DNA of 64,000 nt from an uncultured Prevotella sp. (GTDB lineage: Bacteria > Bacteroidota > Bacteroidia > Bacteroidales > Bacteroidaceae). Shown here in pieces: positions 33,832 through 42,846 of the stretch. A program made the position numbers and the translations under genes. The notes beneath the pieces were generated by a model. The model was not told the origin of the DNA. It saw nothing but the letters and a program-made list of their open reading frames with translations, and ran no database searches. Positions within the stretch are counted from its first letter, which is position 1. Each line of letters begins with the position of its first letter. The stretch covers positions 67,890 through 131,889 of the forward strand of contig URUK01000005.1 of assembly GCA_900551055.1 (NCBI GenBank). The letters are read 5' to 3'.

Positions 33832-34344
33832 ATGAAAACAACAACATCAACTGCGGTTTATTCGTTGAATTACCGCGAAAGCAAGACTTACGCAGCCGCT
33901 GCGCTGTTCGTCGTGGGCAACATCCTGCTGCCCCAGCTGTGCCATCTCATGCCGCAGGGCGGCTTGGTGTGGCTTCCCATCTATTTCTTCACGCTCGTTG
34001 CGGCCTACAAGTACGGCCTTACGGCAGGCTTGCTTACGGCAGTCGCCTCGCCGGTAGTCAACAGCCTGCTCTTCGGAATGCCGGCAGCAACCGTGCTGCC
34101 TGTAATCCTTACCAAGTCGGTATTGCTCGCTTTGGCGGCGGCTTTCATAGCTTCAAGGGTTCGCCGCGTGGCTTTCTGGGCTGTCGCTCTTGCCGTTGTG
34201 GCTTATCAGGGAATAGGAATGCTGGCGGAGTGGGGCATGACCGGCTCGCTCACGGCCGCCCTTCAAGACGTCCGCTTGGGCTGGCCGGGCATCCTGATGC
34301 AAGTATTCGGCGGATTCGCCGTCATGAAAATATTTAAGAAATAA
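33832..34344 (+). CDS. ECF transporter S component-like membrane protein
   Basis: A 170-aa membrane protein with about five hydrophobic segments (e.g. AAAALFVVGNILLPQLCHL, GLVWLPIYFFTLVAAYKYGL, FWAVALAVVAYQGIGMLAEW). The NILLPQLCHLMPQGGLVWLPIYF motif is characteristic of an S-component family in Bacteroidetes. Ligand is unknown, and no EcfA/EcfT genes are in the window. It may bring in a cofactor for the preceding redox genes; that is inference. Confidence 0.78.
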   Translation: MKTTTSTAVYSLNYRESKTYAAAALFVVGNILLPQLCHLMPQGGLVWLPIYFFTLVAAYKYGLTAGLLTAVASPVVNSLLFGMPAATVLPVILTKSVLLALAAAFIASRVRRVAFWAVALAVVAYQGIGMLAEWGMTGSLTAALQDVRLGWPGILMQVFGGFAVMKIFKK

Positions 34345-34367
34345 CGACTTTTTAAAAGTCAGATAAT

Positions 34368-34453
34368 TAAAAGAAGTCAGGCAAGTTATAGCCATCACCT
34401 TTACCGGTTGTCATCAACCAGACATTTGGCTATAACTTCCCTGACTTCTTTTA
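34368..34453. repeat. Word-armed hairpin, AGAAGTCAGG type
   Basis: Left arm AAAAGAAGTCAGGCAAGTTA; core TAGCCATCACCTTTACC...ACATTTGGCTA; right arm TAACTTCCCTGACTTCTTTT. It lies between convergent ECF S-like and kup genes and could also act as a terminator. Confidence 0.85.
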
Positions 34454-34472
34454 TTTCTACAACGTCCTTTAC

Positions 34473-36449
34473 TTATTCTTCTTCTACGACCCTTTCTATA
34501 CGCCTCAAATGCTTAGCACGCCCTGATATAATCAGCGGCACACGCTCAACCACCACGACAGAGGTGTCAAGTCCGAGCGCATTAGGCTCGTCAATGCCGA
34601 TTTTGCGGATTATGGCGTAGAGGCTCATCAGCAGGTTCTGGCGGCGGTTATGCGAGTCTTCGGGATAATACACGCGGTGTATTATGACAAAGCGGAAGTC
34701 GCCCGGTATGCCGTTCTTGCGCAACGAGGGGTACGTACTGGTAAGGTCAAGTTTGCCGTCGGCCACGAGATTCTCAACAATTTGCCGCAGATAAAGGCTC
34801 ACACGAGGCTCAATCCTGAATCCGATACGCATCGTTATGCTGAAAAGAGTGTCCTTAACGAGCGGCGTGAAGGTATATTCCAGCGTGTCAGGAGTGTCTA
34901 CGAAGTCAAGGTTAAGCAGCCAATAGTGGTCGGCGCGCTTCGGTTGCTTGTTTATTATGGAGTAAACCAGCTTGTCGTCAACGCTCCCCTCGCCCCGCGA
35001 ATGGTTCACATATACAAGGTTAGAGGCATACTTAGGTATTGTGTCGTCAGCCTTGATGTCGGAAATTATGCCGTAATAGTCGCTCGTACGTCTGGATGAG
35101 AGGTGCCGCCGGCGTATTTTCAGCGCGGCAACCCATACCAACATGATGAAGCAAAGCAGCCCGCCGATAAGCAGCGTGAACCAACCGCCGGCCATGAACT
35201 TCGACAGATTGGCGGCAAGGAATATCCCTTCAATCACGCAGTAGGCACCGACGAACGCCGCGGCGGCAATGCGTGCCGTGCCGTTCATGCGCAGGTAGAA
35301 GCCCAACAGCAGCGTAGTCATCAGCATGGTAACGGTGATAGCCAGTCCGTAGGCAGCCTCCATGCGCGACGAGTCACGGAAAAGCAGCACCGTAAGCACC
35401 ACTCCGACGTACATCGTCAGGTTCACCGCCGGTATGAACAGCTGTCCTTTCACGTTCGTGGGGTGCTTTATGCGCATGCGCGGCCAGAAGTGCAGGTTCA
35501 TGGCCTCGCTCAATATGGAGAACGAACCGCTGATAAGCGCCTGGCTGGCTACGATAGCCGCGCCTGTGGCCATCACTATGGCGAAGAGCAGCAGGCCGTC
35601 AGGCACGATGGCGTAGAACGGGTTTACGCCTGCGGCGGCCCGTCCGCCGTCGGTCAGTATCCATGCTCCCTGCCCCAGATAGTTAAGTATCAGCATAGCC
35701 TTCACGAACAGCCAACTTATCGTTATGTTACGTCGTCCGCAATGGCCGAGGTCGGAGTACAGTGCCTCGGCACCCGTAGTACACAGGAACACGGCGCCGA
35801 GAATGAAGAACCAGCTGGGCGACTCGACGAGCAAACGCACCGCATAATACGGGTTAAAAGCCTTAAGCACCTGCGGACAGGCCGTCAGCGCAGCCGCGCC
35901 AGCCACCCCGAGCAGCAGGAACCACAGCAGCATGAACGTGCCGAAGGTACGCCCTATATGCTCCGTTCCGAACCTTTGGACGAAGAAAATCACTGTTATT
36001 ATCGCCAGCACCACGGGCATTACGGGTATGTCAGGGCTTATCCCCTCAAGTCCCTCGACAGCAGTCGTAACCGTAATGGCCGGTGTTATCACGCCGTCGG
36101 CCAGCAAGGTGCTCGCCCCGATGACCGCAATAACGTAAATCCACCTGCGCCTGTGCCGCCTGAGCAGGGCGTACAGGGCCAGTATGCCACCCTCGCCGTT
36201 GTTGTCGGCGCGCAGCGCTATGAGCACGTATTTTACCGTAGTCTGCAACGTAAGCGTCCATATTATGCACGACAGCGCGCCGAGTATATAGTCGGTGTCA
36301 AGCACTTCGCCCGTGCTTACGATGGCTTTCATCACGTAAAGGGGCGACGTTCCTATGTCGCCGAACACTATTCCGAGCGTCATCAGCAATCCCGCCAGCC
36401 CGGCCTTATTGGCCGTCGAGGCTGCGGCAGAATGTTTTAAGCCTGCCAT
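34473..36449 (-). CDS. kup: KUP/HAK/KT family potassium transporter
   Basis: Potassium uptake permease, probably with proton symport. The 658-aa protein has about 12 membrane helices and the family signatures GIVFGDIGTSPLYV near residue 26, ADNNGEGGILALYAL near 80 and LLADGVITPAITVTTAVEG near 115. The C-terminal cytoplasmic domain (about 460-658) is long, as in Bacteroidetes members, ending in an RRIERVVEEE tail. Its promoter (36504-36534) lies in the divergent region shared with the TPR gene. Confidence 0.93.
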   Translation of the reverse strand: MAGLKHSAAASTANKAGLAGLLMTLGIVFGDIGTSPLYVMKAIVSTGEVLDTDYILGALSCIIWTLTLQTTVKYVLIALRADNNGEGGILALYALLRRHRRRWIYVIAVIGASTLLADGVITPAITVTTAVEGLEGISPDIPVMPVVLAIITVIFFVQRFGTEHIGRTFGTFMLLWFLLLGVAGAAALTACPQVLKAFNPYYAVRLLVESPSWFFILGAVFLCTTGAEALYSDLGHCGRRNITISWLFVKAMLILNYLGQGAWILTDGGRAAAGVNPFYAIVPDGLLLFAIVMATGAAIVASQALISGSFSILSEAMNLHFWPRMRIKHPTNVKGQLFIPAVNLTMYVGVVLTVLLFRDSSRMEAAYGLAITVTMLMTTLLLGFYLRMNGTARIAAAAFVGAYCVIEGIFLAANLSKFMAGGWFTLLIGGLLCFIMLVWVAALKIRRRHLSSRRTSDYYGIISDIKADDTIPKYASNLVYVNHSRGEGSVDDKLVYSIINKQPKRADHYWLLNLDFVDTPDTLEYTFTPLVKDTLFSITMRIGFRIEPRVSLYLRQIVENLVADGKLDLTSTYPSLRKNGIPGDFRFVIIHRVYYPEDSHNRRQNLLMSLYAIIRKIGIDEPNALGLDTSVVVVERVPLIISGRAKHLRRIERVVEEE

Positions 36450-36503
36450 AAAAACAATCTTTTTGTAATGTAAGTTGTCCTGTTTATCTTAAAAAAACAG
36501 GTG

Positions 36504-36534
36504 CAAATATAGTCCAAATATTCTGAACGCACAA
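36504..36534 (-). promoter_or_regulatory. Promoter of kup
   Basis: Minus strand: TTG (36534-36532), 20 nt, TATATTTG (36511-36504); 55 nt before the ATG. Confidence 0.6.
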
Positions 36535-36597
36535 GAATTAACACCTTTTATACAACACGAAAAGACCGTGATTTTTGATACAGACGTAATCCGCTGA

Positions 36598-36711
36598 TAA
36601 TCAGCATGTTACCTTCACCGTCACAAAAGGCCGTCTTTTGGCTTGCGAAAGGTGGTCTTTTACAGCGCGAAAGGCCGTCTTTTACACGGCGTTTTGCCGT
36701 CTTTTGCAAAT
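36598..36711 (+). repeat. 22-bp-period palindrome array, copy 9
   Basis: Units start at 36625, 36647, 36669 and 36691: AAAAGGCCGTCTTTT, GAAAGGTGGTCTTTT, GAAAGGCCGTCTTTT, GTTTTGCCGTCTTTT. Leader TGATAATCAGCATGTTACC is close to the consensus. It lies between divergent genes. Confidence 0.88.
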
Positions 36712-36786
36712 CCGTTGATGCGCCGCGCCATGGCGGCAGGCGGCAAGTTTTGCGCCGGTGGGTGACCGGATGTGGTGCAAAATGTG

Positions 36787-36794
36787 TATTTTTG
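36787..36794 (+). promoter_or_regulatory. -7 box abutting the TPR regulator gene
   Basis: TATTTTTG ends 4 nt before the ATG at 36799, so a transcript from it would be essentially leaderless. Confidence 0.5.
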
Positions 36795-36798
36795 CGGC

Positions 36799-38538
36799 AT
36801 GAAACGACTTTTCCCGCTCGTCATATTGCTGTCATTCTTGATGCTTTCGTGCGACAGGTACGCCAAGTACGACGCCATGTTCCGCCCCATTGACAGCCTC
36901 GCCAAGGAACGGCCCGACAGCGCCCTGCGCCTGCTTGAGGCCATGAAGCCGCGCATCGGGGACGCTCCCGGGCGCATAAAGGCGTATTACGGGCTGATGA
37001 GAACCAAGTATATGCTCAACGCCGGGGCACGTTTTACGTCGGACAGTGCCATCCGCGCCGTGGCCGGTTACTATGACAGACACGGCGACGACAACCAACG
37101 GATGTTCTCCAAGCTGTTGCTGGGATGCGTGAACCGCAGCATGGGCGACAACACGGAGGCCATGTTGAACCTCGAAGCGGCGGCAGCCAGCGCCGATACG
37201 ACGGCTGACGACTGCCTGTACGCTGTGCTCGGACAGGTGTACGCCCATCTTTCGCAGGTTTATCTTGACGAATACATGCCGCGCAACGTCATCCGCGCCT
37301 CGCAGCTTTGTTACCGATACTCCATGAAAGCGGGCGATACGCTCACGGCGTTGAGCGGTCTCGACCATATATCCAACGCCTACATCTTCATGGGACAGCC
37401 CGATTCCGCCGTGGCTGTAACCCTCCGTTCGTCGCGTCTTTTCCGCGAGAGCGGCTATGTTGAGGCTTCGGCCATATCGCAGGCGAAGCTCATCGAGATA
37501 TATCTTGACCGCGGCGACACCGCCAACGCTGCGCGCTGCATGGCTGTGTTCGACCGCGACTCGCGCGTAATCGGCGTCGACGGCAACGCCGAACCCCACT
37601 ATCAAGGCATTTATTACGTAAAAGCCATCTATTCGGTATGTACCAACCGTCTCGACTCCGCTGCCTACTGGCTGAATAAGATACGGCAAATCAAACAGCC
37701 GACGCTTGCCATCCGCGAGGCATTGGCTTACGGCCTGTGGCAGATGTACGACAAGATGGGCGCAAAGGACTCCGCACTGAAATACGCGGCGGTAAGCAGT
37801 GAACTGTCAGACAGCCTGACAAAGGAGATTATGAAGAACACTTGCTCGGTGGTTCAGGCGCAGTATGAGCGCACGAACCTTCGCGGGCAGGTGGCCGACA
37901 AGGCTCTTGAAGTCGAGCGGATGAAGACAACAGCCTTGGCCGTAGCCCTCGTGCTGTTGGCTGTCTTGTCGGTATTTACATATATGATAAGGAAAAGGCG
38001 CGAGGAGATGCGCCGCCGCGAACAGCGTCACCGTCAGGACATCGACGCCCTGACGCGCGCCCAAACCGACCTGCAACAGCTCCTTACGCTCACCGAAGAG
38101 GAGCGCGACGCCCTCGCAAAGGAGAAGAGCGAGGCCATAGAACGCCTGCAAAGCCTTGAGACTTTGCAGCGTCACGTTGACGAAGCGACCGTTGAAGAAC
38201 GTCTCGCCGACACCGGCATAGCCCGGCGTTTCAGGCAGATGGCCCTCAATCCTACGGCAAAACCAACCGCCGAGGAGTGGCAAGAACTGCGCTCGATGGT
38301 CAACTCCGAAGTCCCAGGTTTTTACTCTACGCTGAACAACGGGCACGTTTTGCGCCCCGACGAATACAACCTTTGTATGCTCCTCCGCCTGCATTTCAAG
38401 CCCTTGGAGATAAGCAACCTCACCGGCATTTCACAAAAGAACGTGTCCGCAATGCGCCGAAGACTGTTGCAAAAGGTGCTCGGACGCGACGGCAAACCCG
38501 GCGAGTTTGACGACTTTATCATGGGGATTGTCAGGTGA
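36799..38538 (+). CDS. TPR lipoprotein with a C-terminal helix-turn-helix domain
   Basis: A 579-aa protein with a lipoprotein-type start (MKRLFPLVILLSFLMLSC), TPR-like repeats (about 30-370; DSALRLLEAM, ALAYGLWQMYDKMGAKDSAL), a membrane helix (ALAVALVLLAVLSVFTYMI, about 386-404), a long coiled coil rich in Arg/Glu/Gln (405-470) and a C-terminal region EYNLCMLLRLHFKPLEISNLTGISQKNVSAMRRRLL resembling a LuxR-like helix-turn-helix. Family members in Prevotella and Bacteroides are thought to be membrane one-component regulators. Both a lipid-Cys and a later membrane helix is an unusual topology. Targets unknown. Confidence 0.78.
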   Translation: MKRLFPLVILLSFLMLSCDRYAKYDAMFRPIDSLAKERPDSALRLLEAMKPRIGDAPGRIKAYYGLMRTKYMLNAGARFTSDSAIRAVAGYYDRHGDDNQRMFSKLLLGCVNRSMGDNTEAMLNLEAAAASADTTADDCLYAVLGQVYAHLSQVYLDEYMPRNVIRASQLCYRYSMKAGDTLTALSGLDHISNAYIFMGQPDSAVAVTLRSSRLFRESGYVEASAISQAKLIEIYLDRGDTANAARCMAVFDRDSRVIGVDGNAEPHYQGIYYVKAIYSVCTNRLDSAAYWLNKIRQIKQPTLAIREALAYGLWQMYDKMGAKDSALKYAAVSSELSDSLTKEIMKNTCSVVQAQYERTNLRGQVADKALEVERMKTTALAVALVLLAVLSVFTYMIRKRREEMRRREQRHRQDIDALTRAQTDLQQLLTLTEEERDALAKEKSEAIERLQSLETLQRHVDEATVEERLADTGIARRFRQMALNPTAKPTAEEWQELRSMVNSEVPGFYSTLNNGHVLRPDEYNLCMLLRLHFKPLEISNLTGISQKNVSAMRRRLLQKVLGRDGKPGEFDDFIMGIVR

Positions 38539-38543
38539 TTTCT

Positions 38544-38686
38544 GGGGAGTTAGAGGGAGTTAAGGGGAGTTAGGCTCACTGTGTTCGCCGGAGTTAAAGG
38601 ACAAATGCTTTGCTGCCATGAGCAAAACTATTGTCCTTTAACTTCCTATAACTCCGGCGCGGAGCGCCTAACTCCTGTTAACTCCT
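38544..38686. repeat. Word-armed hairpin, GGAGTTAA type, reverse core
   Basis: Left arm GGGGAGTTAGAGGGAGTTAA; core GGACAAATGCTTTGCTGCC...CTATTGTCC; right arm TTTAACTTCCTATAACTCC, an insert GGCGCGGAGCGCC, and TAACTCCTGTTAACTCC. The core runs opposite to the 33-kb copies. Confidence 0.85.
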
Positions 38687-38773
38687 TATTCTACAACGCC
38701 CATAAACAGGGCGTTGTAGAATATTGTAGAAAATGACGGGCGGCGTTTTGCAGTACGTTTCATGGCGTTTCAA

Positions 38774-38781
38774 TACCTTTG
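38774..38781 (+). promoter_or_regulatory. -7 box of the barrel gene at 38809
   Basis: TACCTTTG, 27 nt before the ATG; TTTG at 38747-38750 is 23 nt upstream. Confidence 0.5.
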
Positions 38782-38808
38782 TCGGCGTAAACCAATATCC
38801 ATACGACG

Positions 38809-40959
38809 ATGAAGAAAACATTTGTTTCTTTCCTTTTGTTATTTGTTTGCCTTGCTGTGGCGGCGCAGACGGCGGCCGACGACTCGCTAAGGCTTGACAG
38901 CATAGTGCGCACTTTGCCCGAAGTGATGGTCAGCGGAGAGCGTCCCGTGGTGAAAGTAAGGGGCGGCGCATTAGTGTATGACATCAACCGGCTGGCCGGA
39001 AGCGCGACGACTGACAACGCATACGACGCTCTGAAGGCTTTGCCCGGTTTGGTGGAGACTGACGGACAGCTGACACTTGGCGGTCAGTCGGTTACCGTTA
39101 TCATGGACGGACAGGTGACAAACCTTAGTCAGGAGCAGCTTGCGCAGGTGCTGAAGAGCGTCCCAAAGGACAGGGTTGGCGACGTAGAGGTGATGTATAA
39201 CGCACCGGCGAAGTATCAGGTGCGCGGCGCTTGCATCAACATCAGCTTCAGACACGAGACCGCCGAGCGGCAAACGCTTACGGGAGAGGTGTTCGGCTTG
39301 TACGACCAGAGCCACCACGCAACCTTCCAGGAGCGTGCAAGCGTTGTGTATATGGGCAAGAGACTGAGTGCCGACCTGATGTATTCGCACAGTCACGGCG
39401 ACTCTTTCAACACACGTGAGATAACCTCTCACCATGCGCTTGACGACGGAAGCCTGCACGACATACAGTCGTTTGAACGCACGCTCGCCACCGGCCACAA
39501 CCACAAGCTGCGCCTATCGGCAGGCTACGGCTTCTCCGACAACCACCGTTTGAGCCTGACTTACTACGGCAATTACGCCACAACGGACAACCGTCAGCGC
39601 ATAACGGGCGCGATAACGGGCCGCAACGACCTCGACTCAAAGCCGTGGCTGCACGACGTTATGCTTGATTACAAGATGCCGTCAGGCACGAACATCGGCG
39701 CGGAATACACCTATTACAACAGTCCGCAGACGCAAAGGCTCAGCAGTGTGCTGACCGACCGCGAGCTGAACTACCTCGTAAACAACCGCCAAAGGCTTGA
39801 CATCTGGCGCGTGTATGCCAGGCAGGAGCACTCGCTTAAAGGCGGTTGGGGACTCAACTACGGTGCGTCGTACATCAGGAGCACGGACGACAGTAGGCAG
39901 GAGTATGAGGAGTTGATGAGTGGACAAGTGACGAGCAGACAAGGAGATATGCTTTCTTTATTGTCATCAAATGACAATGCAAATCCCCTTGTCGACTTGT
40001 CTGCTCGTAACTCGTCTGCTAAAAAGCGCGAGAATACAGTGAACTTGTATGCTGGTTTCAATAAAAACTTCAATAATAAACTCATCATTGACGCATCGCT
40101 TGCCGCCGAATATTACAACAGTACGGCGTGGAACGAATGGAACTGGCTGCCCACGCTCAACGTGACTTACCTGCCTGCGGAGGGCCATGTGCTGCAACTG
40201 TCGGTCGGCAGCGACACGAGTTACCCCGAATATTGGGCCGTGCAGGACTTCATAACGTACAGCAACGGCGGATATGACGAAATCGTCGGCAACCCGGCAT
40301 TGAAGCCTTCGCACGAATATTCGGCAAGTCTGACATACGTGATGAAGAACAAATATGTCTTCAGAGGCTGGTTCTCGTACACCGACGACCACTTTATGCA
40401 GACCCTCTACCAGCGTTCCGACGAGCTGACGGAGACCTTCCGCTGGGTGAACTTCGACTTCCAGCAACAGGCAGGGCTTATGGCGGCGGTGCCGTTGAGG
40501 CTCGGCGGCTGGTACAGCGGCAACCTTACGGCAACGGGAGTGTGGTTAAGGCATAAGGACAGCGACTTCTACGACATTCCTTTCGACCGCTCCAAGCTGC
40601 TCGGCATCTTCACGCTGAAAAACGAGTTCACCATCTCCCGGAAGCCGGAAATAGTGCTTTCGCTTGATGGCCAGGTGCAGACGAAGGCGATACAAGGCAA
40701 CTACGATCTGCCCGCGGCTGGCCGCGTTGACGCCGCCGTGCAGCTGAAGTTCCTCAAAAACAAGCGCGCCACGCTGAAAGTGTACTGCAACGACATGTTC
40801 GAAACGTCGCACATCGATCCTTACATACGCTTCCGTGGGCAGGATTTCGGCATGAAAATGTCGAGCTTCCGCCACGTAGGAGTGACCTTCAGTTACGCTT
40901 TCGGCAGCTATAAGGAGAAGGAACACAAGGAGGTTGACACCTCGCGGTTCATGAAATGA
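38809..40959 (+). CDS. Outer-membrane beta-barrel protein of the TonB-receptor-like PF14905 type
   Basis: A 716-aa exported protein: signal peptide MKKTFVSFLLLFVCLAVAAQ, a short plug-like domain (YDALKALPGLVETDGQLTLGGQSVTVIMDG and DRVGDVEVMYNAPAKYQVRG, about 72-150) and a large barrel (EVFGLYDQSHHATFQERASVVY ... GVTFSYAFGSYKEKE). The plug without a full TonB-dependent barrel signature matches the OMP_b-brl_3 family. Residues about 369-404 are a translated word-armed repeat in a probable loop. Ligand unknown; the next gene is a GH43 enzyme, but the two are separated by a repeat array and a separate promoter. Confidence 0.8.
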   Translation: MKKTFVSFLLLFVCLAVAAQTAADDSLRLDSIVRTLPEVMVSGERPVVKVRGGALVYDINRLAGSATTDNAYDALKALPGLVETDGQLTLGGQSVTVIMDGQVTNLSQEQLAQVLKSVPKDRVGDVEVMYNAPAKYQVRGACINISFRHETAERQTLTGEVFGLYDQSHHATFQERASVVYMGKRLSADLMYSHSHGDSFNTREITSHHALDDGSLHDIQSFERTLATGHNHKLRLSAGYGFSDNHRLSLTYYGNYATTDNRQRITGAITGRNDLDSKPWLHDVMLDYKMPSGTNIGAEYTYYNSPQTQRLSSVLTDRELNYLVNNRQRLDIWRVYARQEHSLKGGWGLNYGASYIRSTDDSRQEYEELMSGQVTSRQGDMLSLLSSNDNANPLVDLSARNSSAKKRENTVNLYAGFNKNFNNKLIIDASLAAEYYNSTAWNEWNWLPTLNVTYLPAEGHVLQLSVGSDTSYPEYWAVQDFITYSNGGYDEIVGNPALKPSHEYSASLTYVMKNKYVFRGWFSYTDDHFMQTLYQRSDELTETFRWVNFDFQQQAGLMAAVPLRLGGWYSGNLTATGVWLRHKDSDFYDIPFDRSKLLGIFTLKNEFTISRKPEIVLSLDGQVQTKAIQGNYDLPAAGRVDAAVQLKFLKNKRATLKVYCNDMFETSHIDPYIRFRGQDFGMKMSSFRHVGVTFSYAFGSYKEKEHKEVDTSRFMK
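39913..40020 (+). repeat. Word-armed repeat translated inside the barrel gene
   Basis: Left arm TTGATGAGTGGACAAGTGAC plus GAGCAGACAAG; core GGAGATATGCTTTCTTTATTG and GACAATGCAAATCCCC; right arm CTTGTCGACTTGTCTGCTCG plus TAACTCGTCTGCT. 108 nt (36 codons), frame kept. Confidence 0.8.
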
Positions 40960-40988
40960 CGCGCGGTTGCAGTGCGTTTTGTATCTTG

Positions 40989-41107
40989 TTGAAAATCAGT
41001 TACTTGCCAACGGCGTTCCAAAAGGCCACCTTTTGCATTGTAAAAGGTGGCCTTTTAGCGTGTAAAACATGGCTTTTTGCAACGCCGTTGACGGCCTTTT
41101 GCAAAAC
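40989..41107 (+). repeat. 22-bp-period palindrome array, copy 10
   Basis: Units start at 41020, 41042, 41064 and 41086: AAAAGGCCACCTTTT, AAAAGGTGGCCTTTT (exact complement), AAAACATGGCTTTTT, CGTTGACGGCCTTTT; end GCAAAAC. Leader TTGAAAATCAGTTACTTGCC. Confidence 0.9.
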
Positions 41108-41191
41108 CGCTTGTTGCTGTTTGATTTACAGTCGGCAAGGCATGGGGCGGCAGGAGGATGCAAATAAAATGTAATTTTCACACTCTTTGTC

Positions 41192-41222
41192 TTTGCGTTG
41201 TAGTCTATTTGTACTATATTTG
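41192..41222 (+). promoter_or_regulatory. Consensus promoter of the GH43 gene
   Basis: TTTG (41192-41195), 19 nt, TATATTTG (41215-41222), 35 nt before the ATG. Confidence 0.8.
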
Positions 41223-41257
41223 CTGCGCGAAATTTTTACCTTAAACCGATTAGTACA

Positions 41258-42622
41258 ATGTATCTAAAGAAGTTTTTGCCGGCATTGGTGCCGGCCATGC
41301 TTGCCGTCCAGGCCGCGGCGCAGAACCCGATAGTACAGACCATGTACACCGCCGACCCTGCTCCGATGGTTTACAACGGGCGTATGTATCTTTACACGAG
41401 CCACGACGAGGACGAGTCTACATGGTTCACGATGAACGACTGGAAGCTGTACTCCACCGAGGACATGGTGAACTGGACCGACCATGGTGCGGTGCTGTCA
41501 TACAAGACGTTCAGTTGGGCCAAGGGAGATGCCTGGGCGATGCAGTGCATCGAGCGTGGAGGCAAGTTTTATGCGTATGTGCCCGTTACTGCGAGAGACG
41601 GCGGCGGAGCCATCGGCGTGGCCGTGGCCGACAGTCCATACGGGCCGTTTTACGACCCGTTGGGCAAGCCGCTGGTGTCAAGCGGCAAGGGAGACATCGA
41701 CCCTACGGTGATGATTGACGACGACGGACAGGCTTATCTGTACTGGGGAAACCCGTTCTGTTACTACGTGAAACTCAACGAAGACATGATTTCTTACACT
41801 GGAGACATCGTGAAAGTGCCCATGACCGTTGAGGCTTTCGGCCTGCGCGAGGGCAACGTTCCCGAGCGTCCCACGCTCTATGAGGAAGCTCCCTGGCTTT
41901 ACAAGCGCGGCGACTGGTACTATCTGTTGTGGGCAGGCGGCCCGATACCCGAGCATCTTGGCTACTCGATGGGCAAGAGCGCGACAGGCCCTTGGACGTA
42001 TGCCGGAACGCTGATGCCGACCGAAGGAGGCAGCTTCACCAACCATCCGGGCATCATCGACTATAAAGGCTCTACGTATCTGTTCTACCACAACGGCGCA
42101 CTGCCCGGCGGTTCGGGCTTTACGCGCTCGGTATGCGTCGACAGGGTGGAGTTCAACGGCGACGGCACCATCAAGCAGATGAAGATGACCGACGGCATAC
42201 GCGACGGCCTTGTGCCGTTGAACCCTTACCGCAAGACCGAGGCCGAGACTATGGCTTATTCCGAATGGATGAAAGCGCGGCAAAATGCGGAGGTGGGAGT
42301 GTTCGTCAACGCCATGCGCGACGGTGCGTACACAAAGGTGAAGGGCGTTGACTTCGGCGGTGAAGGGGCTGCCAGGGTGACTGTCCGCATTGGCACTACG
42401 CATCACAGCGGAGTTAAGTTTGAGGTGCGTGCGGACGGTTTGCAGGGCGAGCTTCTTGCCGAGATGGACGTTCCGATGACCGGAGGCGACAACCGCTGGG
42501 CGCTTGTCACTGCGGATGTTGCAAGTGTCAAGGGCGTACATGACCTGTATTTCGTATGCAAGGGAGACAAGCCGGGACGGCTGATGTATTTCGATTACTG
42601 GATGTTTCACCGACGGAAATAG
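41258..42622 (+). CDS. Glycoside hydrolase family 43 enzyme with CBM6-like module
   Basis: A 454-aa secreted enzyme, probably an arabinofuranosidase or xylosidase acting on plant arabinoxylan oligosaccharides. Signal peptide [22 protein letters not shown]; five-bladed propeller domain (about 25-325) with the GH43 triad visible as Asp in [10 protein letters not shown], Asp in [20 protein letters not shown] and Glu in [11 protein letters not shown]. The C-terminal 120 residues ([12 protein letters not shown]...FDYWMF) look like a CBM6. It stands alone: no SusC/D pair or other hydrolases are adjacent. It has its own promoter, so it is probably monocistronic. Confidence 0.9.
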   Translation: MYLKKFLPALVPAMLAVQAAAQNPIVQTMYTADPAPMVYNGRMYLYTSHDEDESTWFTMNDWKLYSTEDMVNWTDHGAVLSYKTFSWAKGDAWAMQCIERGGKFYAYVPVTARDGGGAIGVAVADSPYGPFYDPLGKPLVSSGKGDIDPTVMIDDDGQAYLYWGNPFCYYVKLNEDMISYTGDIVKVPMTVEAFGLREGNVPERPTLYEEAPWLYKRGDWYYLLWAGGPIPEHLGYSMGKSATGPWTYAGTLMPTEGGSFTNHPGIIDYKGSTYLFYHNGALPGGSGFTRSVCVDRVEFNGDGTIKQMKMTDGIRDGLVPLNPYRKTEAETMAYSEWMKARQNAEVGVFVNAMRDGAYTKVKGVDFGGEGAARVTVRIGTTHHSGVKFEVRADGLQGELLAEMDVPMTGGDNRWALVTADVASVKGVHDLYFVCKGDKPGRLMYFDYWMFHRRK

Positions 42623-42692
42623 CTTGCACGCCGTTAAAACCCGGATTAATCGGATTTTTACGCCCTATTATTAAATAAGGTGTAACGCATCG

Positions 42693-42744
42693 GGCGAAAT
42701 GCAAATAAAAGTTTGTTTCTCACGCTTTTATTTTGCATTTCGCC
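42693..42744. promoter_or_regulatory. Long inverted repeat overlapping the glyS promoter
   Basis: GGCGAAATGCAAATAAAAG (42693-42711) and CTTTTATTTTGCATTTCGCC (42725-42744) are complementary apart from one extra base, with a 13-nt loop. The right arm contains the -33 element TTTG (42732-42735) of glyS. Could be an operator, a cruciform, or the end of the previous transcript. Confidence 0.75.
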
Positions 42745-42762
42745 TAACTTGCACTATCTTTG
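42732..42762 (+). promoter_or_regulatory. Consensus promoter of glyS
   Basis: TTTG (42732-42735), 19 nt, TATCTTTG (42755-42762). Leader of about 80 nt to the ATG at 42847. Confidence 0.8.
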
Positions 42763-42846
42763 CAGCCTAAAGGCGTTAAGATGTTGTGTTTTTCTATCTT
42801 TTCGCAGGTATTGGTTCCGATTTAATTAAAGCAAACATATATACAA

